Shown here: positions 12,373 to 25,900 of the stretch, piece by piece
Position numbering within the stretch: position 1 is the first letter of the stretch
Layout of the letters: each line of letters opens with the position of its first letter
DNA from: Apostichopus japonicus
Taxonomy: Eukaryota > Echinodermata > Holothuroidea > Aspidochirotida > Stichopodidae
Length of the DNA stretch: 64,000 nt
Direction: 5' to 3'
Assembly (NCBI RefSeq): GCF_037975245.1
Contig: NC_092576.1
Coordinates: 9,007,501 to 9,071,500 of the forward strand
The notes under the pieces: model-generated
What the model saw: the letters and a program-made list of their open reading frames with translations, nothing else
What the model was told of the DNA's origin: nothing
Databases searched by the model: none
Translations under genes and position numbers: made by a program

Positions 12373-13658
12373 TGTAAACAAATCTTTAAAGTAATCATTA
12401 TCATAGATAAGAAGTGGTTTTGTTGTGGAAATGTTTTTGTTATCATTTTGAAAGAATATATCGTTTTGTTGACGAAATGTGAGGTATAGAAGCAGAGATG
12501 GTCATGCCTCCCCTCCCCCCCCCCCATATCTAACCCTCTTTCACTGGCTCTGTGTGCACCGCCCTGTTATAATGACTGAAGCGATCTCTTTGTAACCATG
12601 CTGTTTTACTGTTATTGGCCACCTTTGTTAAATGAACACGTTCAGGCAATAACTATTTTTATTGCTCCATGAGGCGCGCAATGAAAACTTAACTGTGGCC
12701 AACTTAATTTAACAAACCATGAAAATACTGTAGGATGTATTGAAATAAGCTCTTTCACAAACAAAATCAATGACGCAAAGAACATTGTTGACAAATTAAT
12801 TAAAAATATTAATGATGTTTGCGTTTTTTTTGTAAACAAATCTCTAAAATAATCATTATCATAGATAAGAAGTGGTTTTGTTGTGGAAATGTTTTTGCTA
12901 TCATTTTGAAAGAATATATCGTTTTGTTTACGAAATGTGAGGTATAGAAGCAGAGATGGTCATGCCTCCCCCTCCCCCCTCCCCCCTCCACCATATCTAA
13001 CCCTCTTTCACTGGCTCTGTGTGCACCGCCCTGTTATATTGACTGAAGCGATCTCTTTGTAACCATGCTGTTTTACTGTTATTGGCCACCTTTGTTAAAT
13101 GAACACGTTCAGGCAATAACTATTTTTATTGCTCCATGAGGCGCGCAATGAAAACTTAACTGTGGCCAACTTAATTTAACAAACCATGAAAATACTGTAG
13201 GATGTATTGAAATAAGCTCTTTCACAAACAAAATCAATGACGCAAAGAACATTGTTGACAAATTAATTAAAAATATTAATGATGTTTGCGTTTTTTTTTT
13301 GTAAACAAATCTCTAAAATAATCATTATCATAGATAAGAAGTGGTTTTGTTGTGGAAATGTTTTTGCTATCATTTTGAAAGAATATATCGTTTTGTTTAC
13401 GAAATGTGAGGTATAGAAGCAGAGATGGTCATACCTCCCCCTCCCCCCCCATATCTAACCCTCTTTCACTGGCTCTGTGTGCACCGCCCTGTTATATTGA
13501 CTGAAGCGATCTCTTTGTAACCATGCTGTTTTACTGTTATTGGCCACCTTTGTTAAATGAACACGTTCAGGCAATAACTATTTTTATTGCTCCATGAGGC
13601 GCGCAATGAAAACTTAACTGTGGCCAACTTAATTTAACAAACCATGAAAATACTGTAG
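12373..13658. repeat. Tandem triplication, unit about 460 bp
   Basis: Three nearly identical direct copies start at 12374, 12832 and 13301 with gtaaacaaatct. Each contains aagaagtggttttgttgtgg, tatctaaccctctttcactg and accatgaaaatactgtag. Copy 1 is more diverged at its start and copy 3 lacks the last part of the unit. Length differences lie mainly in C/T and T homopolymer tracts. No coding potential was recognised. Confidence 0.93.
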
Positions 13659-15221
13659 AGCTTTAATTATGACAGTTAGAGATCCTTTCAAGAGCATTCT
13701 TTCACAGCAAGGCATTAAACAATATTGACGGGAGTGATTTCCCCCTATACGATGAAACTGAAAGACGTTTCTTTACTCTAAGCATCACGGAAAATTGTTT
13801 TGATTCTGGACATATTAAGCGCAACATAAGTTCCACGAGGGTTACAAGAAGTCAATTATAAATATCAGATATGCTCGATTGGCTTAAAATAATAGGTCCG
13901 ACACACTTTCACTTCTATGGTATTTTATATTTTCATGGAAAGTAGTAATTGCCTAGTTAACAAGAACGAATCACTAAAATGTACACATAAAGCACTTTTC
14001 ACGATAAGCTTATCAATATTTCGCTTTCAATATCCTATACATGTATTAGATACGCTTCAAAATGACCTGATATATGGAGCAGTAATTACAATTTTTAAAA
14101 CAGTACTTATGCAACAGCCGCTTGCAAACTCCATTTCATGAATTGCAGGTACAGTGTTAAATGCAGCTACAATTTATCACTGCCAAGAAAATTCCAAGTA
14201 CTTTTTATCCAAGGGAATATTTAGCTCATACAATGTGTATCATAGGCGTAAGAGGCGGGGGCTGGGGGGGGGGGGCTGCAGCCACCTCCCAACCAAATAT
14301 TGTTGTGAAAATTCAGGCAATATGCTGATAATTTTTCGGGCACCTACTGAAAGAAAAATAATTTTCAATGTGTTTTTCAATGCTTAAACTTATATTATTA
14401 ATATTATTATTATTGTAACGACTTCCCCAATAATTATAACCGGTATGGAAGGGTAATAACATGGAAAATGATTGTATGTTATTGACATGCGGTGTAATAA
14501 CCGACGCATGCCTATATGATATGCACACTAACATGTTGAACGAGCGCGTGAAACATTTTGGATATATTTTTAGGGCAAGTCGTTACAGCCCCCCCCCCCC
14601 CCCAAATCAAATTGGCCCAGGGTACACAACAAACGAGCAAAAAATAAATTTGAATTGAAACATATGATAAAACAACATCATATGAATCCGACTGAATTTT
14701 CAAAAGTGCCTTCCCATAAACACTCGAGTTCAAGCAAATCCCAACATTACTGAAGACGACCATCAATGTTGTACAAATACCTGCCAAAAACTCTTGATTC
14801 ATACATTTGTTCATCACATATGTGAGATTCTCATTACATATAAGCCTATATGAATGTTTACGTATGAAGCTGGCTGCAATTCCTGAAGAATGGAGGCCAT
14901 CCTTTGACCAGCTCTTAAAAGGTATGAAAAGCATCCACTGTGGCGATACGGCACACAACTTGTAAATTACTACAACATCAGACTTAGTTCAATAAGTTTA
15001 GTTTATTTACCTTTGGACTGCTTTATCTTGTGATCAGTTAAACGAAACTTAAACCTTTGCGACTTGCTACATAGATTTCACTTCATTACGTTGCATGTGG
15101 CGTGTTCTAAATCATAGGTCGTTCCTGTTTGACTCAGATGATGCAGAACCGATATCAACACACTGTTGCGTACAACTTACCGCCGTTCATACATTGCGTC
15201 TGTACGTATCTTTGTTGGAGA
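13659..15221. other. Upstream non-coding region with G- and C-rich repeat ends
   Basis: No convincing exon. At about 14243 the sequence cataggcgtaagaggcgggg followed by a G tract resembles another repeat end at 53039. A C tract lies at 14590-14603. The stretch leading to 15222 includes a TGACTCA motif near 15131 but no clear TATA box. Confidence 0.5.
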
Positions 15222-15552
15222 ATGGATGTTGTTTTACGTTTTCACTTAGTTCTCTTTGTGTGTAGTGGTTTTCATGACCATGGGTTTTCTGATACTAACA
15301 TCAGTGCCAATAAACACGACAACGTGACTTTAAACTGCTCCTTGGGAATTGATGTTACGCCTTCTGAACAGAAATGGAATTATAATGGACAAGCGATTTA
15401 TAACAAAGATCAAGTGCTGTGGTTAAGAAAGTCGGCCCGCATACAACCTCCGTATTACACTTTAATAATGAATAACGTTTCCATATCGGATGAAGGGACC
15501 TACCAATGTAGTAGTGGTACCCGTTTTGTTATATACCAATTATCAGTAAATG
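15222..15552 (+). CDS. Alternative first exon: signal peptide plus V-type Ig domain
   Basis: The Met at 15222 begins MDVVLRFHLVLFVCSG, a signal peptide with a hydrophobic core. It is followed in the same exon by an Ig V-like domain: NVTLNC (first Cys), KWNYNG (core Trp) and SISDEGTYQC (second Cys in the D.G.YxC motif). The exon ends AAT G|GTAAG, a strong donor in phase 1. That is compatible with the phase-1 acceptor of the Ig exon at 17392, so the exon could give the receptor an extra N-terminal Ig domain. Upstream in-frame Met codons exist at 15129 and 15141, but only the 15222 Met starts a plausible signal peptide. It could instead be the start of a separate gene. Confidence 0.7.
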
Positions 15553-16750
15553 GTAAGTTTTGTAGATTTGTCTTTCACATGGCTCAAAGTCGTATCTTCA
15601 TAAATGATCGGGTTGTATCATATATACCGTGTCTCGAGATATACGTATGGTCCAATGTGTCTGCTTCTTGACAATTCATAGCAAATGCTACAACTTACGT
15701 TGCTGATCTCACATCATGAAGATACCGCAATTTAATGATAACAGGCAAAATTAATAATGCTTTCCAAAACCTACTATTATGGACAACTGTATAGGTTATA
15801 AACTTGTTAGAAGCTAGAAATATAGATACAATCAATGACATTCTTGACAGGAAAGTTTAGGCTAAAACAACTGCGTAACATATGGTGTGCCATAAAGTAT
15901 ATAATTCATCATCAACGTTGGTTTGTTATAACTTTAATAACTTAGGGGGTTGTTAAATTGAACTCTACTTTATCCGTTTAGCAGACAATACCTGTTTCTT
16001 ATTACAATATGAACATATCCAGTCTGTTCATGAATATTGAGCTGATCTCTGCGTTGAAATTCTTTAAAAGCAGCTAAAATAAGCTAACAATTCTACAGTT
16101 TGTAAATTTATCATATGAATTTTACACCCTAGACAAAACTTTTCTGTGTTTAGAAACTAAATACCTGGTATTTACCTCGACTAAAGTATGCTTTACATGT
16201 AAATAGTTTATATATACTTCTAAAATCAACTCAGGTTGTACAAATAAGTAGTATGTTGTTACCAGTCAAACATGAACGTCATTTATGTATATGATTTATT
16301 CTCAGCGCCCTATTATATAACATTATTTCGGGAAATAGTTTTGTAAGGTACTGTCATTCATTGCATAATTAATATACACAATTTATTCGCATTATCAATC
16401 CATCTGACAATACCTCGTCGAGAGGAAACATATCTTATTTGTATCTTTGATGACTTGTATTTGTTTGTTATAATACATAAGCAAATATGAGATTTATATA
16501 ATGCGCACTATAGGATATTTTTTGGCCAAGTCCACACCTAGCAAACCCAGGCTGTATGAAGACAATTTTGGAGCTGACTGTTCAGGTTTATTTATATTTT
16601 ATCATTGTTGTAAAATCTATAATATTCTCTGAATCCATGTAAATAATCCATATTCATTATTTGATATACATGCCTGTTCAGTTAAGATTGACATAATCTT
16701 ATTAGTAACTATTATCTAATCTTTTTTTTTTCGTTGTAGCATTTCTGTTT
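15553..16750. other. Intron or inter-promoter region
   Basis: AT-rich sequence without recognised exons between the two candidate first exons. It ends at the TATA element at 16751. Confidence 0.6.
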
Positions 16751-16758
16751 TATATAAG
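16751..16758 (+). promoter_or_regulatory. TATA box for the second first exon
   Basis: TATATAAG lies 133 bases upstream of the Met at 16884. A start site about 25-30 bases downstream (near 16785) would leave a leader of about 100 bases. This is a consensus match only. Confidence 0.45.
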
Positions 16759-16883
16759 GAATGCAACTGAAAGCATATTTTCTTCATCAATCTCCTCTAC
16801 TTCAAATAAACATGTGTACACCATGGAGACATTAGTTTAAGTGACAATATACTGAATAAGAAGATAAATATAAGTAAACTATA

Positions 16884-16947
16884 ATGACGCAAGGGATTCC
16901 CTGTTGCCTATTCTTATGCCTTCTCCTTTCTTGCCCCACTGGTCTAG
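16884..16947 (+). CDS. Signal-peptide exon of the Ig-pseudokinase gene
   Basis: Encodes MTQGIPCCLFLCLLLSCPTG plus the start of a Gly or Ala codon and ends CTA G|GTATGT in phase 1. It is 64 nt long, exactly the length and phase of the signal-peptide exon of the minus-strand receptor gene at 62556-62619. The open frame that continues past 16947 is intron read-through. Confidence 0.8.
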
Positions 16948-19900
16948 GTATGTTGTTTACCTATGTACAATTTCTTTATGTATGTATAGTTATATCCAGA
17001 AAAAGAAAACATGATATTAACTTAGCGGGAACTGAATTAAGAATTGTTGCACTTTCTCCATTCTCTGTTTTACTCATTTTCAATGTAACCAGGCAAGAAA
17101 TAACAAAGACAACCGTAGCATCTAAATTCTATTACACTGTATTTTGTCTATGGAAATTAATGCATAACTGTATTTTTCATTTCCTGGAAACCATTATCAA
17201 TGAGAATATAATATATTCATTTACAGATTCAGTTAAATGTTATTTATGATAAATAATTTAAATATTACCCTTTCAACGATTAATTTTGCTTTTCCCGTAC
17301 ATTAAACGCCACGAGGTAAAGACACTGCCCTCCATATTGTGCTCACGAAATTTGAACCATTTATAACATATCGCATCTCTCGCTGTTTCAGTTTCTCCAA
17401 AGTCGTTTTACATTCTCTCCGACGATTTCAATCTCACCGATGGAGATTATCTTCCCATCAAGATGAACCAGACAGCCAATGTTTCGTGTTATGTTATTGG
17501 TGTACGCCCAAAGAACAATATAAAATGGTTCGTCAACAACGTTGAATATGCCACTGATATAAACTGCAGAGCGGAAGATTCAGTCGACCAGGGAACTTTC
17601 AGTATTCATTCATCTTTTCAATTTCAACCTCAAACCGTTAGTGGAACATTAACTTGTGCACGAACAACAACTGATTCCGCCCTTCAAGAGAGCATTGAAG
17701 TTCGTTTTTCTGCTGATGGTATGTTTAGTTCGTTTTATTTCAGACTGCCTTTTTCGTTTTACCTTTCTTTCTATGAAGGATCGTCAGCGTACATTTATTA
17801 CCATCAGTATATTGGCAAATCAGAAAATGTTGTCAGTCAAGTTGCAAAGTTAAGAGGGATCCCTCATGGAGTGAAATCTGTAAAATCTAACGTTTTGGAA
17901 TTGATCTGGTATTTTGGTTATCTTTTTCTCTACCAGTGGCCCCAAATTGTTTTATAGGTTAATGGAGTAAATGTTACCAACGGTAAACAACAATTGGAAG
18001 CAGATCAGCAGATCGAGAAGTTATGGAAACGCACCCAGAGAATATTATTACCTGGTGGGTCGATAGGATACCACAAGATTCATCAGTGACCCCATATTAC
18101 AGTGGTAATATATGTTGGAGGGACAGAGGCTTCATAATACCAATTCGACTCTTAATGTTTACCCCTAAGCCGTCAACAGAAGTGTAAATGCATCCAAAGT
18201 GCGCTGGGCGGAGCTATCCGAGACCGAATTGTGATGTACTATTCTACTTTCGGTAAGAATTTTTGTGTGTGCGCAATGTGACTACTGTATAATTATTACA
18301 TCACAAATGATTCCTACCATATTGAGAGATTCAAACCACTTCTAATACCGTGTTAGCGTTTATATTATTATTGACATTTATCTGTACCCTATATACCATT
18401 GCTGTCTTTGACTGGTGTTTTCTTTCGTTTGGCTATTGGTAGAAAATTGAGGGAAATGTTATTTTGCATTTCTCTCCTAAATTCAAAAATATAAACAATT
18501 CATGTTCCCGAGCTCCCGTCATAAAACAAATAATTCTAGTACAATGTTAATAAAAATCGCAGTTGTTCCCATTTTGTACTTACGTAAAAGCGCTATTTGC
18601 AATTTCTGAACATCTTGTTGTTGTTCTTTTTTTTCTGGTGGCAGTTCTGGCCAAGCTTAACCTACTGGTTGATGGAATAGGAGGTCTCAAAGACAGCTAC
18701 ATTGAAGGAGACGTAATATGGATCATTTGCAAAGCTTTTGGTTCGAGAACAAAAATTGAATTGGTAATAACAGTGAATAATGCAACGCTTTCGCCAGCTT
18801 GGAAGAAGATGACATCATTTGATGAAGAAAAACGGACGTATAATGTTACTATGGAAGTTCGCTTTTATACAATTGAAAAGTTTGGTACCATTGCATGCAG
18901 TTGTAAGGCAAATGGTTGCCATGGGAATCCACGAATTGAACGAAATTTTTACATGTCAGGTCAGTTTGTCTTGAATATCATTTGATGAAAATTATTCAGG
19001 GAATTTTTGCAATGAAAAAAAAGTTAAGCCCAGATTGTGTTTTATAAGTGATGGTGTAAACGACACTGACATCAATATTAGTTTGATAGTCTCCCTGAAA
19101 AGTTGTGAAATGACACTAGAGTAATAAACTTCTAGACAACTGAAAATTAGTATGCATTCTCTGTTTGGAAACAGATATGCGCTGTCCGTTGTTTTTTTAA
19201 CTCTCTGATTAAGGCACGTCTCATGGAGGTAGTTTTGGTGCTATCTAGGTTGCTTCTAATCTCAATACACTTGAGTGTTAATGAGTATACTTGAGGTGTA
19301 TTTTTTCGCAATATAACATTAATAATTTTAGTGCTTTATATGATTGGAATTTAGAACACAATAGAGGTACTTCACTTGTGCAATGCCTAAGATGTAATCA
19401 ACTTGTCAGACCAAATAATCTTCAACCACCATAGGCTTTCAATATTAATAATGATTCTGTTGTTTAACCAATTGAGACTTCTGATTAACTTCGTGTACAC
19501 ACATAGTGAAAACAATATTTAACATAATGCATCAAACATTAACAAGTAAAGATTATTATTGATAGATATGTCCTTGGTGGAGGTTATAATATCACTGTAA
19601 CTATGACGCAACCACAATTGCGTTGCAATATTACTTTGCTGGAGTGTCGATATTAATGAGTAATATACAATTTAAAGTTCAATATTAAAGTTAAATTTGT
19701 TGAACAGTTTTTATACAGCAATATGATCTTTTATTGATGCAACTTCACACGTCCTTCTCTTTCAGACAAAGATCAAACATCCAAAATTGATTCATCCAAT
19801 GATCTGCTATTAATTCTGGGTTGCTTTCTGGGCTCTTTCTCTATTGCTATATGTATCATGTTTGCATGCCTTAAAGGTAAGGTTACTATGAGACATGTGA

Positions 19901-22900
19901 TTTACATATGTACAACGACATCCTTTAAGTGTATTATATTTTCTTTGTAACAATCAATTACATTTTGTAACAGTGTTGTTTAGCTAATTATGATATTTTA
20001 AATGTTCTTATCTACACACATATCTGTAAGGTATGTCTGTTTTGTACAACACAAGCAAAGTGAAGTGCTGAAACTAAATTAGCAAACCTTCTTGTGATAA
20101 CACTTAATGAACGTTCGTGTATTATTTATTCTGCAACAAAATAAATTCAAGTGAGCAACCATTACAATGATTGTTTTTCTACAGCGATTATGAAACGACA
20201 AACGTACCTTTTATCGTAAGTTTTGCTTACATTATGTTTTCGCTATCTTGCATGAAAGAAACTTGTAGTCATTATTATGTTTCTAATATTTTTAAGGAAC
20301 TTTAGATTACTGCAATTTATCCAAAATATTAATGTAGGTTACATTTGCTAAAATTCTCCCTAAATGTTTCTGTATGATAGTTCATACGGTAAAGAAAGAG
20401 AGAGATGCTCCAATAACATATGTTGCATAATGTTATGAACGGCTTACCACAGTGTTCTGCACACTCAACAACTATGAAAATAATGCGGCAATTCATAATA
20501 ATTATTTCACAGATTCGACATACACAAAATTTATTGGCCAACTGGAATACTTTCAAAACTAAATCATACATGCAAACGTTACGATTATTTATGATATTTT
20601 TAATGTTTATAACATTCTTTCATTAACATTGAGTAACATTTTACGTGTTGGCATATGATGACTAATGATACGGGAAAAAATTGAAGCCATTGAAGTGCAT
20701 ACAGATAAAGTTACAGAGCAGTGAAATAACGAAACGATAAATAAAACGATTACTCTTTGAAAGTATGCAGACTGGCTAAATGTTTAAAGTATTAGAAGAA
20801 TGTACAAGAGGTTAATGAATTAAGGTTAATTTATCGAAAGAAGTTTTGTATTAACAGCTGATTTAGCTCGCTCGATGTCACATATGCACCAGCAATGGAC
20901 ATTTGATAACTCAGTTAGGGAAATCACCTAAGACATTTTTTTTTGACGCAGTTGTTATTCCTCATAGGAATGAGCCTTTTGCATCCAATGTTACTAAATT
21001 ACTAAATGTGTCGACCTGTAACATGTACAAAGTGGTTTTATAAGCAAGCTTGATTTAGATTAGTCAGGTAACATTAAGTGACCACTCTAACTTGTATTCA
21101 CTGAGTTTATCAAGGTTTTCAAAGAGAATTCCCGGATTACAGTATCGTCGTGTTACGCATTGACTTGCCACGGTTACCTCAATCAATAAACTGACTTACA
21201 TTTACTATTTCCTTTTACAGAGATAAGCAGCCAGGGTAGAACTTCTCGATGGTACGGATAATTATATATGAAATGTAGTGTTCATTCCTAAGTTAATGAT
21301 CACAAATTAAGATGATATCTGGAATTATAAAATGCATGTGGAAGCAAAGAGGAAATGGATCTTAATGTAGTACTAACGTTTTAGATAATATGTCTTGCAT
21401 CAGTAAGAAGAAGATCAAATGCAAAAATAAACTTGTTTTAAGAAAAGAATTGAGTTCATCTTTTTGTCGTTTAATTGATACAGTCGCAGACTTCCAGAAA
21501 TACCAAACGATGAAGGTGATAGTGGTGAAAATGGTACATAATTATTAACATACAGATTATTTTATGTTCTTGACAATTTGAAATGTTCCTTTCCGTCGCA
21601 AATACAAGTTAATTTGTACAGTAAATATTTGGTTCAGTGCAATGTGTTCGTGCATGTGATTCTAATTACCTTCAATAGAGATATTATCAGGAAGTAAATC
21701 TGAGAGTATGATTTCATCACACTACAATGATGACAACATAATTAAACAAATCATGGCACTTTCTAGATTCTTTGACATCCATTCAGTTATTAATCGAGAT
21801 TTCCTTAACACCCCACAAAGGTATTAACTTTTATGGTTTATCAAAGCATCTAAATAGTGTTATATAACCTAAAGTTTAAATCAAGATAGTTACTTCCCTT
21901 TCGTAGAAGGAAAGCGACTGAATTACCTTGTACTAGTGTGGGTTTAGCGTCTATAAACGTAGTTGATAATCTCGCAAAAGTACGCAAACGTACGTTTTAC
22001 TGTGATTATCAACTTTCATCATTGTTGTAGAAGTTTAGACTTAAGTTATATATTTATCAAGCAGTCAGTCAATGTGCATGTAATATGTTGGAATTATTAA
22101 TCGTGATGATACACTAACGTTTGTAATATTGTCCTTTTTTAACTAGCATACTATTCGGATTCAAAAGAAATAGATTCCAAGATGCAGATGTTTAAGCTAC
22201 AGGATGTGTGTGTTCTTACGAAACTTAACTTTGGTACCTTATACAAACGTTGGACAGGAACACTTACTCACAAAGACAATCTCAACAAATGTGTGGTTAT
22301 CACCACGGAATCAGGTAATGCCACGGTACTAACAGTTTGCTTTGGTGACGGATATCTGCATCTATTGTCTGTCTATTGGTCACCGAAAATTACTTGTTGC
22401 TACAGGTGACTCGACACGCTGAGAAAGGTAACATGTGTTTGTTACACTGGTAATGTTCTATGTATGGACAACATGAATTTGATCGTAGAATTGTTGTGAA
22501 GGAGCAGCATTAATGTCAAAAAATACAACATATACCTACCTCTTAAAGTTGCAAGGAGATATACACCTACCGACTTAAACCACCATTAATTAAGTGTATG
22601 TAATAAGCAATTACAGTAGATAGTATGAACAGTTGAAATATTTGTGTCTACCTGATAGAACTTCTTAGCAACACTTTTGGACTTTGGTATTTCGCCAACA
22701 TTTATTTTATTTTGAAGTATAAAGTATTGCATGTTGTATGAAATAAGACCATTTATAGAACAAAATCCTTCATAATACAACCAGGTCTGAACCATTGCTA
22801 AATATAGTGTCATATTTGGCTTTGCTAAAATTTACATGATTATTATAAATTAAAAAGGAAAGAAATTCAAAGTTATACTTTCATCACACTAACAAAGGTA

Positions 22901-25900
22901 AAGACAATTTTTTCGTGAATACAAAAGGCATTACATTTTCATTTCTATAAGCCGTTCTAACGTTACGATTTTGAAACGGATCACATTTTTAGTAACGATA
23001 TCTCTTAATGATACGCTTTTGTTATTGATACACCTATAACAGGTAAAAATGAAACGAACAAACGTTTACATTGGAATGCTTTTGTGCGACGTCTTCTGGA
23101 ACTACCCACGAATTCCAAAAATATTGTAGGAGCAGAGGGGATATATATATAGATGGAGGTATGGTAATTTAAACTTGATTGTATTTAGAAAAAATTTAAA
23201 TAGACAAACTTACATTACTCTTAAAGTCAGTGTAGGATACCGTAGAATGTAGTCCATATAATGACCTCCACTTCCGCTGCCCCTGTCGGTAGTAACATAC
23301 TTGGCAGACCCGAAGTGTTTGGGCGAGGAGATATGTGAAGATTCCCATCTATACAAAATAGAAGAATTTCAGGTCACTAAAACTTAAGTAATCAAAAGTC
23401 AATAATTAGCAATTTGAAGAGAGATGCAATCACCTTCAATTATTCTCTAATGGAATTGACGGTGTCACTGTCAAATATGTGGCAAACCGCATTTCTAATA
23501 TCGATGGACACTTTGCCATGTGTGTCAGTGAATATGATTTAATCGGCCTAGTTTTTCTACAATGTGATTTAGAATATGTGGTATTAATAAGCATGAAGAC
23601 ATCATTCGCTGTGACACAATCACTCTCTTTGAATAATGTTCAATATTTTACAAACAGTCTCATATTATAGCTTCACATCTCCCTTGAAACATACGCAGGA
23701 GCAATTGTTTGCTGTTAAGTTACCAGAAATTAATTCCACTTAAAACATTTCCGTTTAAATTGTCATTGCTAGATCAGATTTATCTTCTACAAGAACACTT
23801 GGTCTGTCAAACCCTACAAACGTTGATGGCTGATGGTTGTTTTGAAACGAATTGGTCCTCATCGATGGCAAGGAATTTTATATTGGATGTCCTAGGAGGA
23901 ATCACTTTACTGCAATCATATGGGGTAACGTTTTGGCTCCCGTTTTTTGGTAGCATAAGAGTTTGCCCTAAACTATTGCCATGGAAATGGCTGTTATGAA
24001 AACTTATCAATCACTCTAAAATGATTGCATTCGCCTTTGTTTCGTGCTTCATGTACATTCTTTGACTCAATTCTGTTCATAAACTGATCAAGTAGGAACG
24101 CTTTGTAGAAGTTTAGACGTCAGTGAAAGTCATAATCAGAAGGCGATTAAGGTCGAGAAAAGCCCAAACAATACCAACTCATTGTAAGCTTACAATTCCG
24201 TTTCAATTACAACCATTTCACGAATGATTTGTCATCGCGTTAGATAGTGACATGCGGATTAAGCTTGAATTATCTGAAGTCTGTTTCACTTCTAGCTTTC
24301 TTTCAACTTAAAAATTAAAGCTTACGGGCACCATTGAAGGGAAAACGCCAATGAGTTTACTGATAGTTCCCTTCCCATGCATACAGATAAAACAGCACGA
24401 TATGAAGAGCAACGTAATATTTACGAAACGGACAAGTAAAGAAAAGTGAAATTGTGGAAACTTTTAATTAAAGTAACGCAGACAATATTTACTAAAAGTT
24501 AACACTAGAATAGTCAGTCCCCAATGGGGTTTGTCCTGGGTTGGTGATTCAAGATAAACATAGTGTTAATTGTATCCCGTTGTTGTAATTTGCTTTTATA
24601 TATTCGCAAGTAAATTTGGAATATTTTCAGTATCATTAATCTTCACTGTTTTTGTATATGCCTTTGAGTTGCTAAACTGTAATAACACTAGTATCACATT
24701 TTTTGCAGCTGTTGCATCCAGGATTATCAAGGAGTAAAATTCTTGTGACGAGTTCACAAAATTGTAAATTATATGACTTTTGTCTTCCCGACGACGCTTC
24801 ATTAATTGTACGTTCGATCAAGTCAAAGGTAATATCACCACATATCCACACAGAACGACTATCATATGAGTAATGAATCCATAGTAACATTTAAGTTAGC
24901 CTGCCAGTAAATACCAACCTACTGAAGACTTTAAAATCTGCTATGAAATAATTGGTATTTGTAATTTCGAGTCAATTTATTTGAACCTTGCAATCGTCGC
25001 TTACAGTAACTTAATAATATTATGTTTGTTCCATTGAAATAGTTCATTCGACTTTGTTAAATAATAATAATGTACCCTACTCTGACAGACATTTGTCGCA
25101 GCAGAACATTAGTAATGATCAACAAGATATTCCTAGGTTATTCACATAAGGCACACAAGCCTGTAGTGAAGATGAATTATTACCTGTCAGAAATATCTGA
25201 CAACACATTATTCGAAAGTAATTATGTAGGCCTATTCTCATGATTAAATCAATAGTGAAAATCGAACGCGGACAAACAAGTTATCGCTTTCGTAATGAAT
25301 AAAATAGAGCCGAAACGAAAACCACGGAAGGAATAAACAGAAAGTAGAAAAAAAAAAGAATTTGAACCTTTGTGTTACTTTCTTTTATTACATATTGAGT
25401 TGTTTTTTCCCCATTGAGGTGTATCCCTATTTCACAGCTATATTTATGTATCAAAGTCGATTGTTCATCATACATGTGTATTGACAGTAAAGAAAGATTG
25501 TAAAGTAATAAAAATGTCATATTTTCCCCCAAAAATAATTGAGCCAATATTATCAAGGTCCGTTGCACATCTAACATATTAAACCTCCATTTTTCCACAG
25601 TTAATATTTATCCTTGGCTCGATGTAATGGTTGTATTGACAAATATAATTGAGTAATTTGTTTACTATTTATAGGTCAAGTGCACAGAAAACCAGCTTCC
25701 TTTGGAATAATTGCAAAGAAATGAATATACCAAAGAGAGTGATATATGGTCTGATGCAGTCGTTATCTGGGAAATAATGACAAATGGTACTGTTTTGGAA
25801 TCTTTTTGTTATTAATACAGTAAAACATTACGAAATTACCAATTAGAATAACACTCAGTTCAGTAATAGAGATTTGAAACCGAAAGAAGAGAGTTAATTT

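Noticed and set aside
16948-17249. Continuation of the signal-peptide frame
   Set aside because: It reads beyond a good donor (G|GTATGT) into intron sequence with no domain.
22315-22409. Continuation of the N-lobe frame past 22314
   Set aside because: Follows a donor in the correct phase and soon ends in a stop; intron read-through.
22400-22428. Mini-exon between tgctacag and AAAG|GTAACA
   Set aside because: It would enter in phase 1 and hit TGA, so it cannot join the kinase-like exons.
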